Below, in pieces: positions 23,236 to 37,325 of a stretch of 64,000 nt of DNA (its first letter is position 1; every line of letters begins with the position of its first letter). A program made the translations under genes and the position numbers. Under the pieces are notes generated by a model. It saw only the letters and a program-made list of their open reading frames with translations, was not told the origin of the DNA and ran no database searches. The DNA is from Notamacropus eugenii (taxonomy: Eukaryota > Chordata > Mammalia > Diprotodontia > Macropodidae), in NCBI RefSeq assembly GCF_028372415.1, contig NC_092879.1:93582741-93646740 (forward strand), written 5' to 3'.

Positions 23236-23380
23236 AGCTAGCTTTCCAAGGCAGCAGCGTACAGGCTTGGCCATTAGGGAGACCAGGGTTGAAGTGTGGT
23301 TTCAGACACATGTCGGTTGTGTGAGCTTGGATTATTCACTTGACCCCTCAAAACCCTTATGCAATTCTCCAAAACATTCA
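23236..23380 (+). repeat. MIR-type SINE fragment
   Basis: 'caggcttggccattagggaga', 'gttgtgtgagcttggattattc' and 'cttatgcaattctcc' form a decayed sense MIR. Confidence 0.55.
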
Positions 23381-23475
23381 AAATGAGTAGCTGATCTAGG
23401 TCCGTTCTCATCCAGGGCATGCCCTCCAAGGATGACGTCACTGATTTGGACCAAAAGCCCAAACTGTTAAGGATT

Positions 23476-23646
23476 GAGGCAGGGATAGAAGCCTCAGATC
23501 AGACCTTGGGGGTGTCTAGTCCCTCCCCCTCCTTTGCTGAAAAGGGAGCAGAGGCTTAGGGAAATTTAAGTGATTTGCTTGAGGTCAGACAACTAGTATT
23601 AGGGGCAATATTTGAACCCAAGTTCTCTGATTTTCAATCCAGCCAG
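23476..23646 (-). repeat. MIR-type SINE, antisense (copy 2 of a similar pair)
   Basis: 'gaccttgggggtgtctagtc', 'aaatttaagtgatttgcttg' and 'gaacccaagttctctgatt'. Confidence 0.7.
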
Positions 23647-23959
23647 ATATGGCCATTCCAGTTTTTAAAAACTAGAGTCAAACATTTCTTTTGGTGGAAG
23701 CACTCTGGCTTTGTGAATCATGTCCTATCACTATACAACAGGGGCTGAAGCCAATAGTGCCTCATAAAACTATCTTACTCCCAATCCTCAGCATGGGTTA
23801 AAAGTGGGGGTCCCTAAGCACAATTTAGCTCAAGAACAGCCCCTTCTCCCTAGCCTGTCCTTGGCTTTATACCTTGGAGGAGCCTCCTCTTTGATGGAGA
23901 GTAGTTGTATCTGTTTTTTCCATGTTCTTGACATCTTTTTTGTTAATGTTTTAGTGAAA

Positions 23960-24200
23960 GTCAGATGAATATGATGACCCCCTGACACTTATCCAGCACT
24001 TTACAGACATCTTGTTTGAGCCTTATATCCTCCCTCCCTGTTCTCCTACCTCTTACCCCCCCTCTTCAGCTGAGGAAAGTGACATTCAGAGTGGTTGTGA
24101 CTTACTAGTGCTCATCCAGCTACTATCTGTGGTAAGATTTAAATCCAGCTCTTTCTGATTGAGCACAGGATTGTCAGCTTCCACAACTAGGCCTCTCCCC
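23960..24200 (-). repeat. MIR-type SINE, antisense
   Basis: 'cacttatccagcactttac', 'cagctgaggaaagtgac' and 'tttaaatccagctctttc' give a decayed antisense MIR. Confidence 0.55.
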
Positions 24201-24399
24201 AATGCATTTATCTGAGGTTGCAGTGGGAATTGTGTGTACACCATAGCTCAGCTGAATGTTTGCCAAGATGAGGAGGGTCATTCGTGGTGAAATGTCTATT
24301 CCAGGAAAAGTCCTATGCTCAAGTGGAGGAGGCAAAAGAGGTGAAAAGCACAGGTCCTCTCTTCAAAGAATTTAGATCATAATGGAGGAGGAAAGGGCA

Positions 24400-24505
24400 T
24401 GAACTTAGACAAGTATTCATTCAGCAGTCATGAACCAACTGTTTTCTATGTACCAGGTCCTGGGCTAGTTGTGGAGACATAAAGGCCATGACTAAATGGA
24501 CAGAG
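24400..24505 (-). repeat. L2 3' end, antisense
   Basis: 'ttctatgtaccaggtcctggg' following an ATTCATTCAGCA tail. Confidence 0.65.
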
Positions 24506-24581
24506 AACTAGGTTAAAAAAGACCTCTGCATATTAAACACAAAGTGATTTGTATGCAGAAGGAATAGCAAATTGTGTGGTG

Positions 24582-24611
<30 letters not shown>
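24582..24611. repeat. (TG)n microsatellite
   Basis: About fourteen TG units after a GTTG start. Confidence 0.95.
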
Positions 24612-24612
<1 letters not shown>

Positions 24613-25078
24613 GGGCTAGGCTTCCTGGAGGAGAAGGGAAATGTGGGCATGGAATTATCCAGCTCTCTGGGAGCTGGGTTGAGCAGGAGGGGGTTTCCTC
24701 CAGACAGGGTCAAGTGGTGCAGTGGTGGGGCCTCTTAACGTGGTGGCTTTAATTGAGGGACATTTCCTGTAGCCAGGTGGACTGTAATGATTAGAGCTGG
24801 ACATGAATTTGGGGTTCTGCTGAAATCTAACGGTGGGTGGCCAACCATGACTTTCGGTTCCCTTGGATATGGAAACCCAAAGAAAGGTTAAGGTAGGAGG
24901 TGGGAGAAAGAAGGACAACTCTCAACCCCTTAATAAAAGAGGGATCTCGAACCCAGAACCTTTTAAATGGTGAGTAAAGAAAACAATACTGGGAAACCTG
25001 ACCTTGACTGGGAAAGCAGAGGAAGTAATAAGTAGTTACCGATACAGCGCCTGCACCCCATCAACAGACTTCCTAAAA
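24612..25078. other. No recognised feature upstream of the CpG island
   Basis: Unique-looking sequence without a nameable repeat. Confidence 0.5.
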
Positions 25079-25157
25079 TTAAAAAAAAAAAAACCAAACC
25101 AAACCAAACCAAACCATTAAAACTAAAGGCGGGCTCTTCTGTTTTTTTTTTTTTTTT
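25079..25157. repeat. Poly-A, (AAACC)n and poly-T simple tracts
   Basis: An A run at 25,079-25,093 passes into about five AAACC units, and a T run lies at 25,142-25,157. They form the upstream border of the CpG island. Confidence 0.9.
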
Positions 25158-25199
25158 CCCGAGGAGGAACCTGGAAGTAGCAATAAAGTGATGAAAGCA

Positions 25200-27990
<2,791 letters not shown>

Positions 27991-28827
27991 TAAAACAAAA
28001 ACATTGGATAATGATCCCATTTTACAATAAGAAAAAAATTTCCAATTTCTAATAGGGCAATTATATATAGCATCTAATCAGCATCATATTTAAAAATGGT
28101 GGTCCTCCCCTCTCCGTTCCTCCTTCCGCCCTCTCCCCGCCAAAAGCCTACTTTACTACATCCTCCATACATTCAACCGGTTTGTAATGTCCCGGGCACC
28201 GCCAAGGCCACAGTTTCCACTAATGGGCAGCTTTGCCGATCTGAAAAGAGAAGCCAAATTGGGACTGAACATAATAGCTGAATGTCACTGTCCTGGGAGC
28301 AGCCCTTTCTTTGGCTGGGGAACAATGGGGCAGTTTACCCTCGAGCAGCTCAGGGTGTGTTTTTCTAATAGATAAATACAAGCCTTGGTTTCCCAAGGTT
28401 CTTAATCTGCCATATTTATGCACGCACTTTGCAAAGTGTGGTGTGAGAATGTGCAGACTATAAAATCGTTTGTGAAGAATGCCGTCTATAGGATACCAGT
28501 AGAGTCTATTGCTTACCAAGGGAGTTTGAATACACACACGTGCAAATAATTTGTAGTTTCCTATTCATTCCATGTGGGAAACTAATGATTTTATTGTAGT
28601 AGGAAGGATGGGGTGCTGTAGACAATAAAGAGACTAAACACAGAAATAGACCCACCTTTCCCAGGCTCCAATTTCCCTGGCAACTTTCTCCCAACACAAG
28701 TCGTTGAAAGCAAAATGAGGAGCATTTATTAGAAGTAATTATATCCTTCAAAGAAACTCAGGAAAAACTACTATTTTTGGAATTATTTTGATCTCTATGA
28801 AAATTGAAATACAGATTTTGCCGATCT

Positions 28828-28841
28828 GTTACCATGGTAAT
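28828..28841. promoter_or_regulatory. RFX X-box-like motif
   Basis: gttaccatggtaat is a near-palindrome close to the RFX consensus GTTGCCATGGCAAC. It lies about 2.6 kb downstream of the candidate first exon. Function is unproven. Confidence 0.35.
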
Positions 28842-29107
28842 GAAAGGTCTCGTGTTTTCCACTAAGAAGCGCCTGCACCTTATTTGAGTTACTTTGTCCT
28901 GGGTCTCTTCCATGTGAACAAACAGCATCATAGGTTTTATCAAGTTTTGAACAGTATATTATCGCTTCAGGATCCACTATTGGGAGAAGAAACTAGGAGT
29001 TAATTGGACTGGGGTAACCCCTATTCTTTGTCAGAGGCCCCATAACTTGATGAATTTAATGCCACCTGAAACAAATCAAAGTTTTTCCTATTCACACGAT
29101 ATGTTTT

Positions 29108-29131
29108 GTATATGTGTATATACACATATAC
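29108..29131. repeat. 24-bp perfect palindrome
   Basis: gtatatgtgtat is followed at once by its exact complement, in a TA/CA-alternating stretch that continues to 29,162. Confidence 0.9.
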
Positions 29132-29394
29132 GGACATACACACATACATGCATGCATACATGCCAGGAGGCATTCTCCATTTTGTCTATGTGAATTTTAT
29201 GGTTTAAGCAGATTTCACACTATAGATGGAAATATTTTAATTATGATTTAGTTTTCCTAGAATTAAAATGTAAATTTACAGTTTAATCTGATGCCACAGG
29301 AATTGAGATTATGATAAATTTGTTTGAGTTTTGTTCATAAAGTCATAAAATTTAGACAGAAAGTGGCCATAGAAATCACTACAATTGTGCTTAG

Positions 29395-29545
29395 CCTGGG
29401 GGTGGGACCTTGGAGTTTTTTTGTTTTTTTTTTTTGTTTTTTTATTCAAATATTTTGATAATTGGATTTCACTGTAATTAGTTTCCTTTGTGATCCTATG
29501 TACTTTATTTTATGCATTAAAACATCTGATTCTGAGAAGAGCTGT
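29395..29545 (+). mobile_element. hAT-like non-autonomous element remnant (family of 38.5 and 48.9 kb)
   Basis: After a T-rich run, 'gtttcctttgtgatcctatg' and 'ttttatgcattaaaacat' match copies at 38,610 and 48,990 in the same order. Termini are not intact. Confidence 0.5.
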
Positions 29546-30419
29546 CTTACATAAAAGCTTTCACCCTCAGAGAAAAGGTCTCTCTCATGCTGAGGTTGGT
29601 CTACTCTAAACAGGGCTTCCTCATTTTACATTTGATTTGACCCTGGGGTGGGGCGCCCTTGCTCCCCCCTGGGCTGGAATGGAAAGCTTGTTCACCTGAG
29701 TCCAGCCTGCCAAGTCCACACTCAGGTGCAGAGCCCAGGTCCTGGCTCAGGCCTTCAGGCTCCAAGTCCTTTGAAGCTCATCCAATTGAACCTCCTTTCA
29801 TTTTTGGTGAATACTAAAAAGAAATGCTCCATTTTTTTTTTCTGTTCTTAAATCTTTTGGTCAAATCTGATGTTTTCTTAACTCTTTGAGTTAATCTGAC
29901 ATTTTGTTCAAGACACCCAAGCTTCCTGATCTGAAGTCTGGACAGAGAAGCCAAAGGAGATTTAAAAATAGGGAAAAATTCCTATTTTAGATAAAATCAA
30001 TCTTAAAACTAACTCTTTCCCAAATGAATGCAGTTCTTAGCAATTAGGAGGTTTTATAAAATAAACTACTTTTAAAAAAATCACATTGACTATTCATTTG
30101 AACTTTTCTGAAGTTTACAAAAATGTGTGATGTTATCCCTATTTCTGAAATGTTTATTAGCGTGAAATGTCACAGTTTATCTTAAATTTATTTTCCAAAA
30201 GGAATGTGTTATTACAGGATTTGGAGTGTTTTTCCATATGCATGGAGGCATGACTTGGGCTTTAGAAATTTCCTTTGGGACCTTAAAAAATATTGTAATT
30301 TGGTTGCTTTTATTTGGGGGAGGCAGAGTGTTAGTACTTTGATTTTGTTGGTGGGAAGTCCTGGTGTGGAAGTTTTCTCTACTGGGCAAGCTCTACAACT
30401 GACTTTTGTTCTTGGAGAG
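29546..30419. other. No recognised feature, putative intron
   Basis: AT-rich sequence from 29.86 to 30.3 kb. No gene or repeat can be named. Confidence 0.5.
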
Positions 30420-30520
30420 TCGTCTGGGGTCCTGAACCGCAAGTATATTTCAAGAGGCAGGACCTGAATCCAGCTCTTCCTGATGCCCATGGCCTTGGCG
30501 CTGTGCTACTGGGTGTCCTC
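30420..30520 (-). repeat. MIR-type SINE head fragment, antisense
   Basis: 'caggacctgaatccagctc' and 'ggcgctgtgctactgggtg' resemble an antisense MIR head. Confidence 0.45.
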
Positions 30521-31229
30521 TTACTATTAATTTCCCTGGTAAAACCTGAGGCAGCATTCTGCTCCTTGGTGAAATGATTAGGGCAGAACCTGTACCCTCG
30601 TGCTGAAAGGTCAGGCCTTATTTCCTTTATTTGCCTTTTCTACAAATCACATTCAGATTGTGAGTTGCTATTATGGGAAACCTGACAACATTTTAAAAAG
30701 GGGGAAACAACCTTTTCATTCATTCAAATAGTTATTCACGAATAAAGGTCGAATGAATGGAAACCTTTCAGGAACACATTCTGGGCTGTCGAAGGATCCT
30801 CCACTTTTTAAAAATCAAATCTTAAAAGACTGCTGCCTCTTGGGAGAAGAGAATCCTCTGGACTGAACATCATCAGTTCCAGGGCAGCTTCAGGTGGCAG
30901 GGAGAGTGCCAGCCTCAGAGTCAGAGATACCATTTATTTTCCTGACCCTTATGCCAGTTGCCCCATGAAGCCCTCAGGATTTAAAGGCAAAAGTGAACCA
31001 TCCCATTTTTTTCCAAGGAACTTCTGCTCTGGAGGGAAGGGGGGAGTGGGGGTGGGGTGGGAAGGAGAGACAAGAGTATACAAATAAGTCAATGAACAGT
31101 GATGGGGGGGAGGGGAACACTAACAACCAGCCTTTGTATGTAGGAGGATTGATCCTCGAGGGGAGCCCAAGATCCCAAGAGGCAAAGGTAAAGAGGGAAA
31201 AATAGCACTCAGGCCAACATAGCTGGCAC
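30521..31229. other. No confident feature
   Basis: Contains a purine-rich stretch near 31,030. The long minus-strand frame crossing 30,974-31,561 overlaps antisense L2 at its start and has no domain of its own. Confidence 0.45.
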
Positions 31230-32185
31230 ATAATCAAATGGCAGTTTCCAATATAATGAAAGTCCCTTGAAGACAGGGAAATTTTTGTTTTTGTAGAACG
31301 TTTGTTGAATGAACATAATGTGTAATGGGGAAACAAGGTGAAAGAAATTCGGAAGTGTTGGCTGGGGACAGCTTGTAAGGGACTTGAAATGTCAGACAGG
31401 ACATGTTGGTGTTTTAGATTCGAGGCAATAGGGAGCCAGTGAGGCTTCATGAGCGGGGAAGTGACATGGTCAGAGTTCGATTTGAGAAATTTCCATTTTT
31501 GGCAGCTTTGTGGAGAGTGAGAGGTGGGGGTGGGGTGGGGAATGGGAGAGCCTGTGAGCATATTTCAGTAATGCAGCTAAAAGGTGATGAAGGACTGAAC
31601 TTGGTTCAGTCTGTATGCATGGAAAGGAAGAGAGAAGAGGAGAGATGTGAGGGATATTGTTAAGATAGAAATGGAACAGATTGAAGAGCAGACAGAACAA
31701 CAGTGTGGATACCCTGTGGGGTGAAGGAGAGGGGAGGGTCAAGGAGGACTTGGAACTTGGGTTTGGGGAGAAGATCATGAGTTTTCTTTGGGACATGTTG
31801 AATTTGACATTTCAACAGGATATCCAAGTAGAGATATCTAACAGTTGGGTAGTAACAGGGGATAATAAAAGCTTGAGAGAGAGAAGAGGCTGGATCTTTT
31901 AGTCATCAAAACAAAAATGATTCAGCCTGATAGCATCGTCCAGAGTTTAGGGATGAGAAGACCCTTGTCTTAGGGACTGGACATAGGCGATAATGCAGAA
32001 AAGAGACAAAGAGGAGTCATACAGGTAGGGGCAAACTGGATTAAGAACAGTGTCAGGAAAAGCTTGGGGGAGAAAGGAGTCTGGAGGAGAGGGCGTTCCA
32101 AGGTCAGAAGCTACCAGGAGGTGAAGAAGGATGTGGACTGAGAAGAGGCCATTGGGTAGATCAGTGAAGAGATCCTTGGCCACCA
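31230..32185 (-). mobile_element. L2 LINE, antisense, about 0.95 kb
   Basis: Ordered antisense L2 markers: 'aggcaatagggagccagtgag', 'gggaagtgacatggtcagag', 'aagatcatgagttttctttgg', 'gacatgttgaatttgac', 'atatccaagtagagatatc'. All frames are broken. Confidence 0.85.
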
Positions 32186-32384
32186 GTATGCTGGTTAGCC
32201 TGTGGACTCAGCTAGGCTGGTCCGTGGCCAGCAGAGATGGTCATAGGATTGTAGTCAACACCTTGCAAGCCAGGTAGATGCTGCCAGAGCTGATGTGAGC
32301 CTCCAGGAGCATGACTCCTTAGAACAGAACTTTTGTGGGAGATCTGCCAAAGTAGCGAAATATGTGGTGGTGTAGAGAGAGCCA

Positions 32385-32520
32385 GAGGGCCGGTGACTGT
32401 GGCAAGACACTTGTCCATCTTGGGCCACAGTTTCCTCCTCTGTGAAACGAGTGCCTTGGATGAGATGGCCCTCTGAGATACTTTTCAGCTCTAAAGCTCA
32501 GATCCTGTGAACCTTCAGGT
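32385..32520 (+). repeat. MIR-type SINE fragment
   Basis: 'cacagtttcctcctctgtgaa' and 'gatggccctctgagatac' are a sense MIR core and 3' part. Confidence 0.65.
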
Positions 32521-32595
32521 GGAGTAACTGAGGTATGGAGAGGTTGGGTTTTGCCTAAGGTCCCATGGCTAGATAGCTTCTGCCTGGGCATCCTT
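32521..32595 (-). repeat. MIR-type SINE fragment, antisense
   Basis: 'gtggagtaactgaggtatgg' and 'cctaaggtcccatggctag' face the previous MIR, making a head-to-tail convergence of two SINEs. Confidence 0.5.
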
Positions 32596-33348
32596 AGGGA
32601 GTGTGAATGCAATACATGGGAAATCATTTTCAATGAGATAGTCTCAGGCTTCCCCAATCAGACCATACCCCCTTCTAATCACCTTTTCCAGGTGTAGAAT
32701 TGTAACCGTATCTACCCTTCCTTCTTCTGTTCTACCAGCCTAGGGATGATTAAAGAGAGCTGCAATACTTTCTAACAATCTCTGATGTCTCCCAAGGCAT
32801 TTGAGGGCACTTCCTCACCTTCTTGGTCTTGGTGGTTCCCATGCTATAGGGGATAAGTGTGTTTTTATCTGTATGGGAAGCATCTGGTTCCTTTTGGCCT
32901 ATTGGGAGAATGGGCTGTTTCATGGAAAAACTACATTGAATTTTGTTTTCTTGTAGATCACTGATCAACTTAGTTTTCAAACACACAACTTCTCACAAAT
33001 TACCAGTTGTTTGCCAGATTTAACTCTTGAAAGTTTGCTCTTTATAATTTCACGGTCCAAACCCCCTTTCTTTGCCCCTGCCCACCACCAGAAGCTGGGG
33101 CAGCAGGTGGGGAGAGCATGTTGTCCCTTGAAGCTCCTTGGCCTTGGCTTTGCTGCTGGTGATAGGGGCAGTCCCCTTCAAGGCCCTGCTGCTGCACCAT
33201 CTCTTTAGTTGTCAGGACTTACCTGTCATCATCCTTGTAGATCTGTGGCCTCTGTGCTGACCTGAGTGCAGAAGAGTTTTATCCTCCTCCCCTCTCTTCC
33301 CTCCCAGGTCAGCATGGAGAGGGCTGGGCTCAGGATTCACTCCTGGGC
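32596..33348. other. No recognised feature
   Basis: No repeat or gene can be named. Confidence 0.5.
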
Positions 33349-33525
33349 CATCTCTAGTCATCCTGATGAGTGTCTGGTCATTGGATCCAGATGGCTCAGG
33401 AGGGGAAAGTGAGGCTGGTGACTTTGCACTGTCCTCCCTCCCTGAAATCAAAGTCAACTGCAAGTCATGTCATCATCTTGATGTCATGGTCTTCTTCAAA
33501 AATGAAGAATGAATACAACAATAGC
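33349..33525 (+). repeat. Short relative of the 44.3/57.5 kb inverted repeat family
   Basis: 'agtcatcctgatgagtgtctgg', 'gtgaggctggtgactttgc' and 'gatgtcatggtcttcttc', then an ATACAACAAT tail. It matches the last ~190 bp of the copy ending at 58,152 in the same orientation. Confidence 0.8.
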
Positions 33526-33589
33526 TTTCCCCTACTGCCCTTTTTCTCCCATGATGCCTTGAATTGACAAAATCCTTTCAAATACATAC

Positions 33590-33795
33590 ATTTCAAAGCC
33601 TTTTCATAACTGTTCTTATTTGCCCCTTACAGGAATCAGGTCTGATAGTTATTATCTTTATAATACTAATGAGGAAATTGAGGCAAAGAGCACTTGTACC
33701 GTGCCCGAGGGTACCCACACCTTAAGGCAGAGGTGAGAGCAGGCCTTTTACCTGCCTTTCCACTCTGTGCCAAGGCTGAAATGCCCTTAGGATGT
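33590..33795 (-). repeat. MIR-type SINE, antisense
   Basis: 'aaagccttttcataactgtt', 'taatgaggaaattgaggc' and 'cttttacctgcctttccactc'. Confidence 0.6.
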
Positions 33796-34011
33796 TAATT
33801 TCCAGCCATTGGTGGACTGAGTGTACTTCTGCTCTGGCATAGGTGCTTAATGGTCCATGCCAGGTGAAGTTGGGAGAACTTCTTCAGGGCCTGCATATTT
33901 GTGTCTCCCACAGGCCCTTTACTTAGTGAGCCTTGGCCTATTTATTGATCAGCAGATCTGTCCAAGGCCCCTGTGAGATAAGGAGGGTTGAAATGGGGAA
34001 GCAGACATAGA

Positions 34012-34066
<55 letters not shown>

Positions 34067-34078
34067 ATTACTACTAGC
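34012..34078. repeat. (CTG)n trinucleotide repeat flanked by (TAC)n
   Basis: About 14 uninterrupted CTG units at 34,024-34,066 lie between short ACTACT runs, at the 3' boundary of an antisense MIR. No open coding context is apparent. Confidence 0.97.
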
Positions 34079-34265
34079 TTGTATTTCTCTAACTCTTTAA
34101 GGCTTGCAAAGCACCTGTCCCATGTTATCTCATTTGAGCCTCACACCAGTCCTGTGCAGTATCTTTATCCCCATTTAGGAAATTGAAGGTCAGAGAGGTT
34201 GTGACTTGTCCAGGGTCCTATAGCAGGGAAGTGTCTGAGGCAGGATTTGAAATCAGGTCATTGTA
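34079..34265 (-). repeat. MIR-type SINE, antisense, carrying the CTG repeat at its 3' end
   Basis: 'ctttaaggcttgcaaagcac', 'atctcatttgagcctcaca', 'gacttgtccagggtcctata' and 'gatttgaaatcaggtca'. Confidence 0.8.
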
Positions 34266-34324
34266 AGCGCCAAGCTCAGAACTGTGGTGAGATCTCAAAT
34301 TGAGTCAATTTAAGAGGTAGAAAC

Positions 34325-34562
34325 AGAGTCCAGATCCCTGTCCGTTGCTGTTGAGCTGTTTTGGTAGTACCCGACTCTTCGTGACCCCATTGGGGTATTT
34401 TTGGCAAAGATATTGGAGTAGTTTGCCATTTCTTTCTCTAGCCCATTTGACAGATGAAGAAGTTAAGGCAGAGTTAAATGACTTGCCCAGGGTCACACAG
34501 CTAAGAAGTGTCTGAGGCCAGATTTAACTCAGGTTCTCCTGAATCCTGGGCCACCTAGCATC
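34325..34562 (-). repeat. MIR-bodied SINE with RTE-type tail, antisense
   Basis: 'ctcttcgtgaccccattgggg', 'agtagtttgccatttctttc', 'cacagctaagaagtgtctgag', and a head ending 'gggccacctagca'. Same fusion as at 4.87 and 20.2 kb. Confidence 0.88.
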
Positions 34563-34574
34563 AGCATGTTTTGA

Positions 34575-34690
34575 AAAATGAATTCATGAAATCATTGATT
34601 TGGAGATCAAAAGGACCCTAGAATTCACCTAGTTCAATGCCCCTAATTTACAGGGGAGAAAACTGAGGCCCTGGGAAGTTAAGAGGAAGC
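34575..34690 (-). repeat. MIR-type SINE fragment, antisense
   Basis: 'caatgcccctaatttacagg' and 'gagaaaactgaggccctgg'. Confidence 0.7.
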
Positions 34691-34900
34691 TGGTACAATT
34701 GCTAGAGTGGTGATGACTGACTGATGTCAAATCCTAGCAATGTGGCCCTGGACAGTTGTCACTTAGCTACTCTTAGCCTCAGTTTCCTCTTCTGTAAAAT
34801 GGAAATATTTATAAAACCTAGCTCCCAGGGTTTTTGTGAGGACCAAAGAGATAATTCATGTAAAAGTGCTTTGTAAATCTTCGAATGGCTCATTGCTGAA
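34691..34900 (+). repeat. MIR-type SINE, near full length
   Basis: 'ggccctggacagttgtcactt', 'ctcagtttcctcttctgtaaa' and 'taaaagtgctttgtaaatctt' in sense order. Confidence 0.82.
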
Positions 34901-35795
34901 GGTTCCATTGGAATTAAGTGACTGGCTGGCTCCCCTCCCTAACTCCCAGTCTGGCATTCTGCCTGAGGCCTACAATGTGACCTCCATGCTTTGGAATGGG
35001 GATCTTCTCTTTGATCGCAGCCCCTTGTTCTGTTAGCTCTCCCATGGTTTCTTTCCTAGATCTCATCTCCATCTTGCTTTTCTCACCCCTCCCGTCTCCA
35101 CTTTGCTCCCTAGGACCTTGGCTGGGGGTCCTGCCATGGGGAAAGGCTTTAGAGAATTAATTTGAGGCCTCTAGGAATGCTGGGCCTTTGCCATCCTCAC
35201 TCCTTGCCATCAGCAGCATTTCCTGACCTCCAGACACTGAGCTCTCTGAGGGCCTGAGGGGAAGAAAGGGAAGGAAGTGGCCTGAACTTCACTCTTCCTT
35301 CTGCCTGTGTCATGGGGGGTGGGACTGGGGAAGTCACTTAGTAGAGCTTGAAGCACTATTGGCACTGAGCAGGGGGGGGCGCTAATGCACAGGTGCATGG
35401 CAGCGAGTATGGGCAAGCCAGGCACCATCACAGTGCTGAGAGGCAGCAGGGGGCCCCAGTCATTGTCTGCTCTAAGTTTGGCACTTCTAATGCAAAGTGG
35501 CATCTGGTTAGCTTTCTCTTTCTAGGTATATAATCTGCTTCTCAAAAGAAACTTCAAGTTTCTTTTGTATTTCTTTATATATCAGTGCCTTACCCAGTAA
35601 TTGGTATATAGCAGGGGCCTCATATATATCAGATGATCCCCTTCCCCCAGGACCTGACTTAGCTCTTGGTTTTTTTTACCTGTCTATATAATTATATGGA
35701 TTGGCCATGTTGGACCATGTACCATGATTGCCTGCCCTTCTGTCTTATCCCTCTGTAAGAATGTCCAGGCATATGAGTGGCAGACCTTACCTATC
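34901..35795. other. No recognised feature
   Basis: No gene; short T/A-rich stretches near 35.57-35.70 kb. Confidence 0.5.
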
Positions 35796-36015
35796 TCCCT
35801 CTCCCCCCTTCCCCTCCCCCCTTCCCCTCCCCCCTTCCCCTCTCCCCTTCCCCTCCCCTGTTCCCCTCTCCCTTTCCCCTCCCCCCTCCCCCTCTCCCCT
35901 TCCCCTCTCCCCCTCCCCTTCCCCTCTCCCCCTCCCCTTCCCCTCTCCCCCTCCCCTTCCCCTCTCCTTTTCTCTCTCCCCCTCCCTCTCCCCTTCCTCC
36001 TCCTCCCCCTCCCTG
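35796..36015. repeat. (CCCCTTCCCCT)n pyrimidine tract, about 220 bp
   Basis: Almost pure C/T on the + strand with an irregular 5-12 bp period. The Pro/Ser-Leu-rich open frames over it are artefacts. Confidence 0.97.
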
Positions 36016-36150
36016 TTAGAGATCATCTTATTTTAAACATGAGGAAATGAGCCTAGTGGGTAAGTGACCTTGCCCATACTCTCATGGCTAATTAATGGTA
36101 TAAGTGAGATGTGAAGCCAGGCCTTCTGCCTCCCAATCCAGTGTTTCTTC
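36016..36150 (-). repeat. MIR-type SINE, antisense
   Basis: 'aacatgaggaaatgagcctag' and 'gtgaagccaggccttctgcc', directly beside the pyrimidine tract. Confidence 0.6.
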
Positions 36151-37154
36151 TGGGGCTCCTTCCTGTGTGAAGGTATGTTCTTTTAACTAAGCCCCTCAGC
36201 ATATCCACAAAGTTCCCCTGATGCCCTTTGAGGTAAGGAGAGTGAAATTCCTGCTTTTTTTGGATCCTGGGTACATGCTCATTTGCCTGAAAACAGTAGG
36301 CTTCGTCCAGTTCTGTCGATAGGAGCTACTGTACAGAGCGCTGCCTGGAAGCAGTAATAGGAAGGAAATGTGTTCTTTTTAGAAAAGGCATCTTAGTTAT
36401 TGGGGTGAATCTTGAAGTGTGTTCATTAACCAGAAGACTAGGACCCTCCAGTGGCTGCCCATGAGAGGGAGCAGGCCTGAAGACCTCACTTGCCCACTCT
36501 TCTGCTGCCTGTCACTCTGATGGCTTCACCCCCTTGAAACAGGGATTTGCATTGGTTTGGAATCACCTGGGGTTCCCACACACTCAGTATCAAACTGCAG
36601 ACTTGAACTTTGTGAGCCATTGGAAAAAAAAATGGCCATTAGTAGTTGCTGGCTTAACAAAGGATATCCTTTCCAACTGACAGAAGAAAAGTGGTTAAGA
36701 ATCATATGATTTGCGGTTGATAAAATACTTCTGGAGAGGATGAGCTGAGTTTCAAAAGTGGCCAAGAGGGTTTGAAGGGGAGTCAGTAGCTTAACCCACC
36801 CTAGAACAGAGAGAGCCCAGGGAAGGAGGAGGTGGGGTCCGGGAACACCAAATCTCCACATGGATTTTCATTATCAGTGGAGCCCAGGCAGAGCCACTTT
36901 CCAAGACTTGGCATTGTTTGACGCTGCTCCTGGCAGTATCTCACAAGGACATGAAAAGAAAGTGTGTCCAAGGGGTGTCAGAGAATTCTTTGTGTGCATT
37001 ATCTTTGTACAGTTGAGACTGCCAAAAGAGATGGGTTGATGGTGAAGTCTAGCTTCCTAAACAAATTTTTCAAGAGGGAGGAAGATTTAGAAAGAAAATG
37101 TCCCAAGCCCCCAGTTTGCTCTATCGCTGATGACTTGAGCAGCCCTGCATAGTG
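36151..37154. other. No recognised feature
   Basis: A 111-codon minus-strand frame (36,526-36,861) has no domain I recognise. Confidence 0.5.
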
Positions 37155-37325
37155 AACACTGGCCTGGGAGCCCAGGAAGACCTGGATTTGATCCTCCCAG
37201 CCGTATGACCATGAGCAAGTCCTTTGGTCCAGTCAGTGGTTTAGCACAGCTAAGATTTATTCTTGCCTACCCAACCACTTGAGTTGTCATGAGAAAGGTG
37301 AGGGGTCACTGTGCTATAGACATTC
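37155..37325 (+). repeat. MIR-type SINE
   Basis: 'gaagacctggatttgatcctc' and 'atgaccatgagcaagtccttt'. Confidence 0.7.

Larger units (their letters stand above)
27991..29394. other. Repeat-poor, AT-richer putative intron 1 sequence
   Basis: Few if any interspersed repeats are recognisable, unlike almost everywhere else. It contains an RFX-type X-box-like site at 28,828-28,841 (gttaccatggtaat) and a 24-bp palindrome at 29,108-29,131. It is a candidate home for conserved enhancers; no exon is seen. Confidence 0.5.

Noticed and set aside
23426..23440. TGACGTCA (CRE palindrome), with another near 52,874
   Set aside because: Exact sites, but isolated and far from the CpG island; the second lies in decayed L2. 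Not enough to call regulatory.
35724..36050. Pro/Ser/Leu-rich frames of about 100 codons
   Set aside because: Direct translation of the polypyrimidine tract in three frames.
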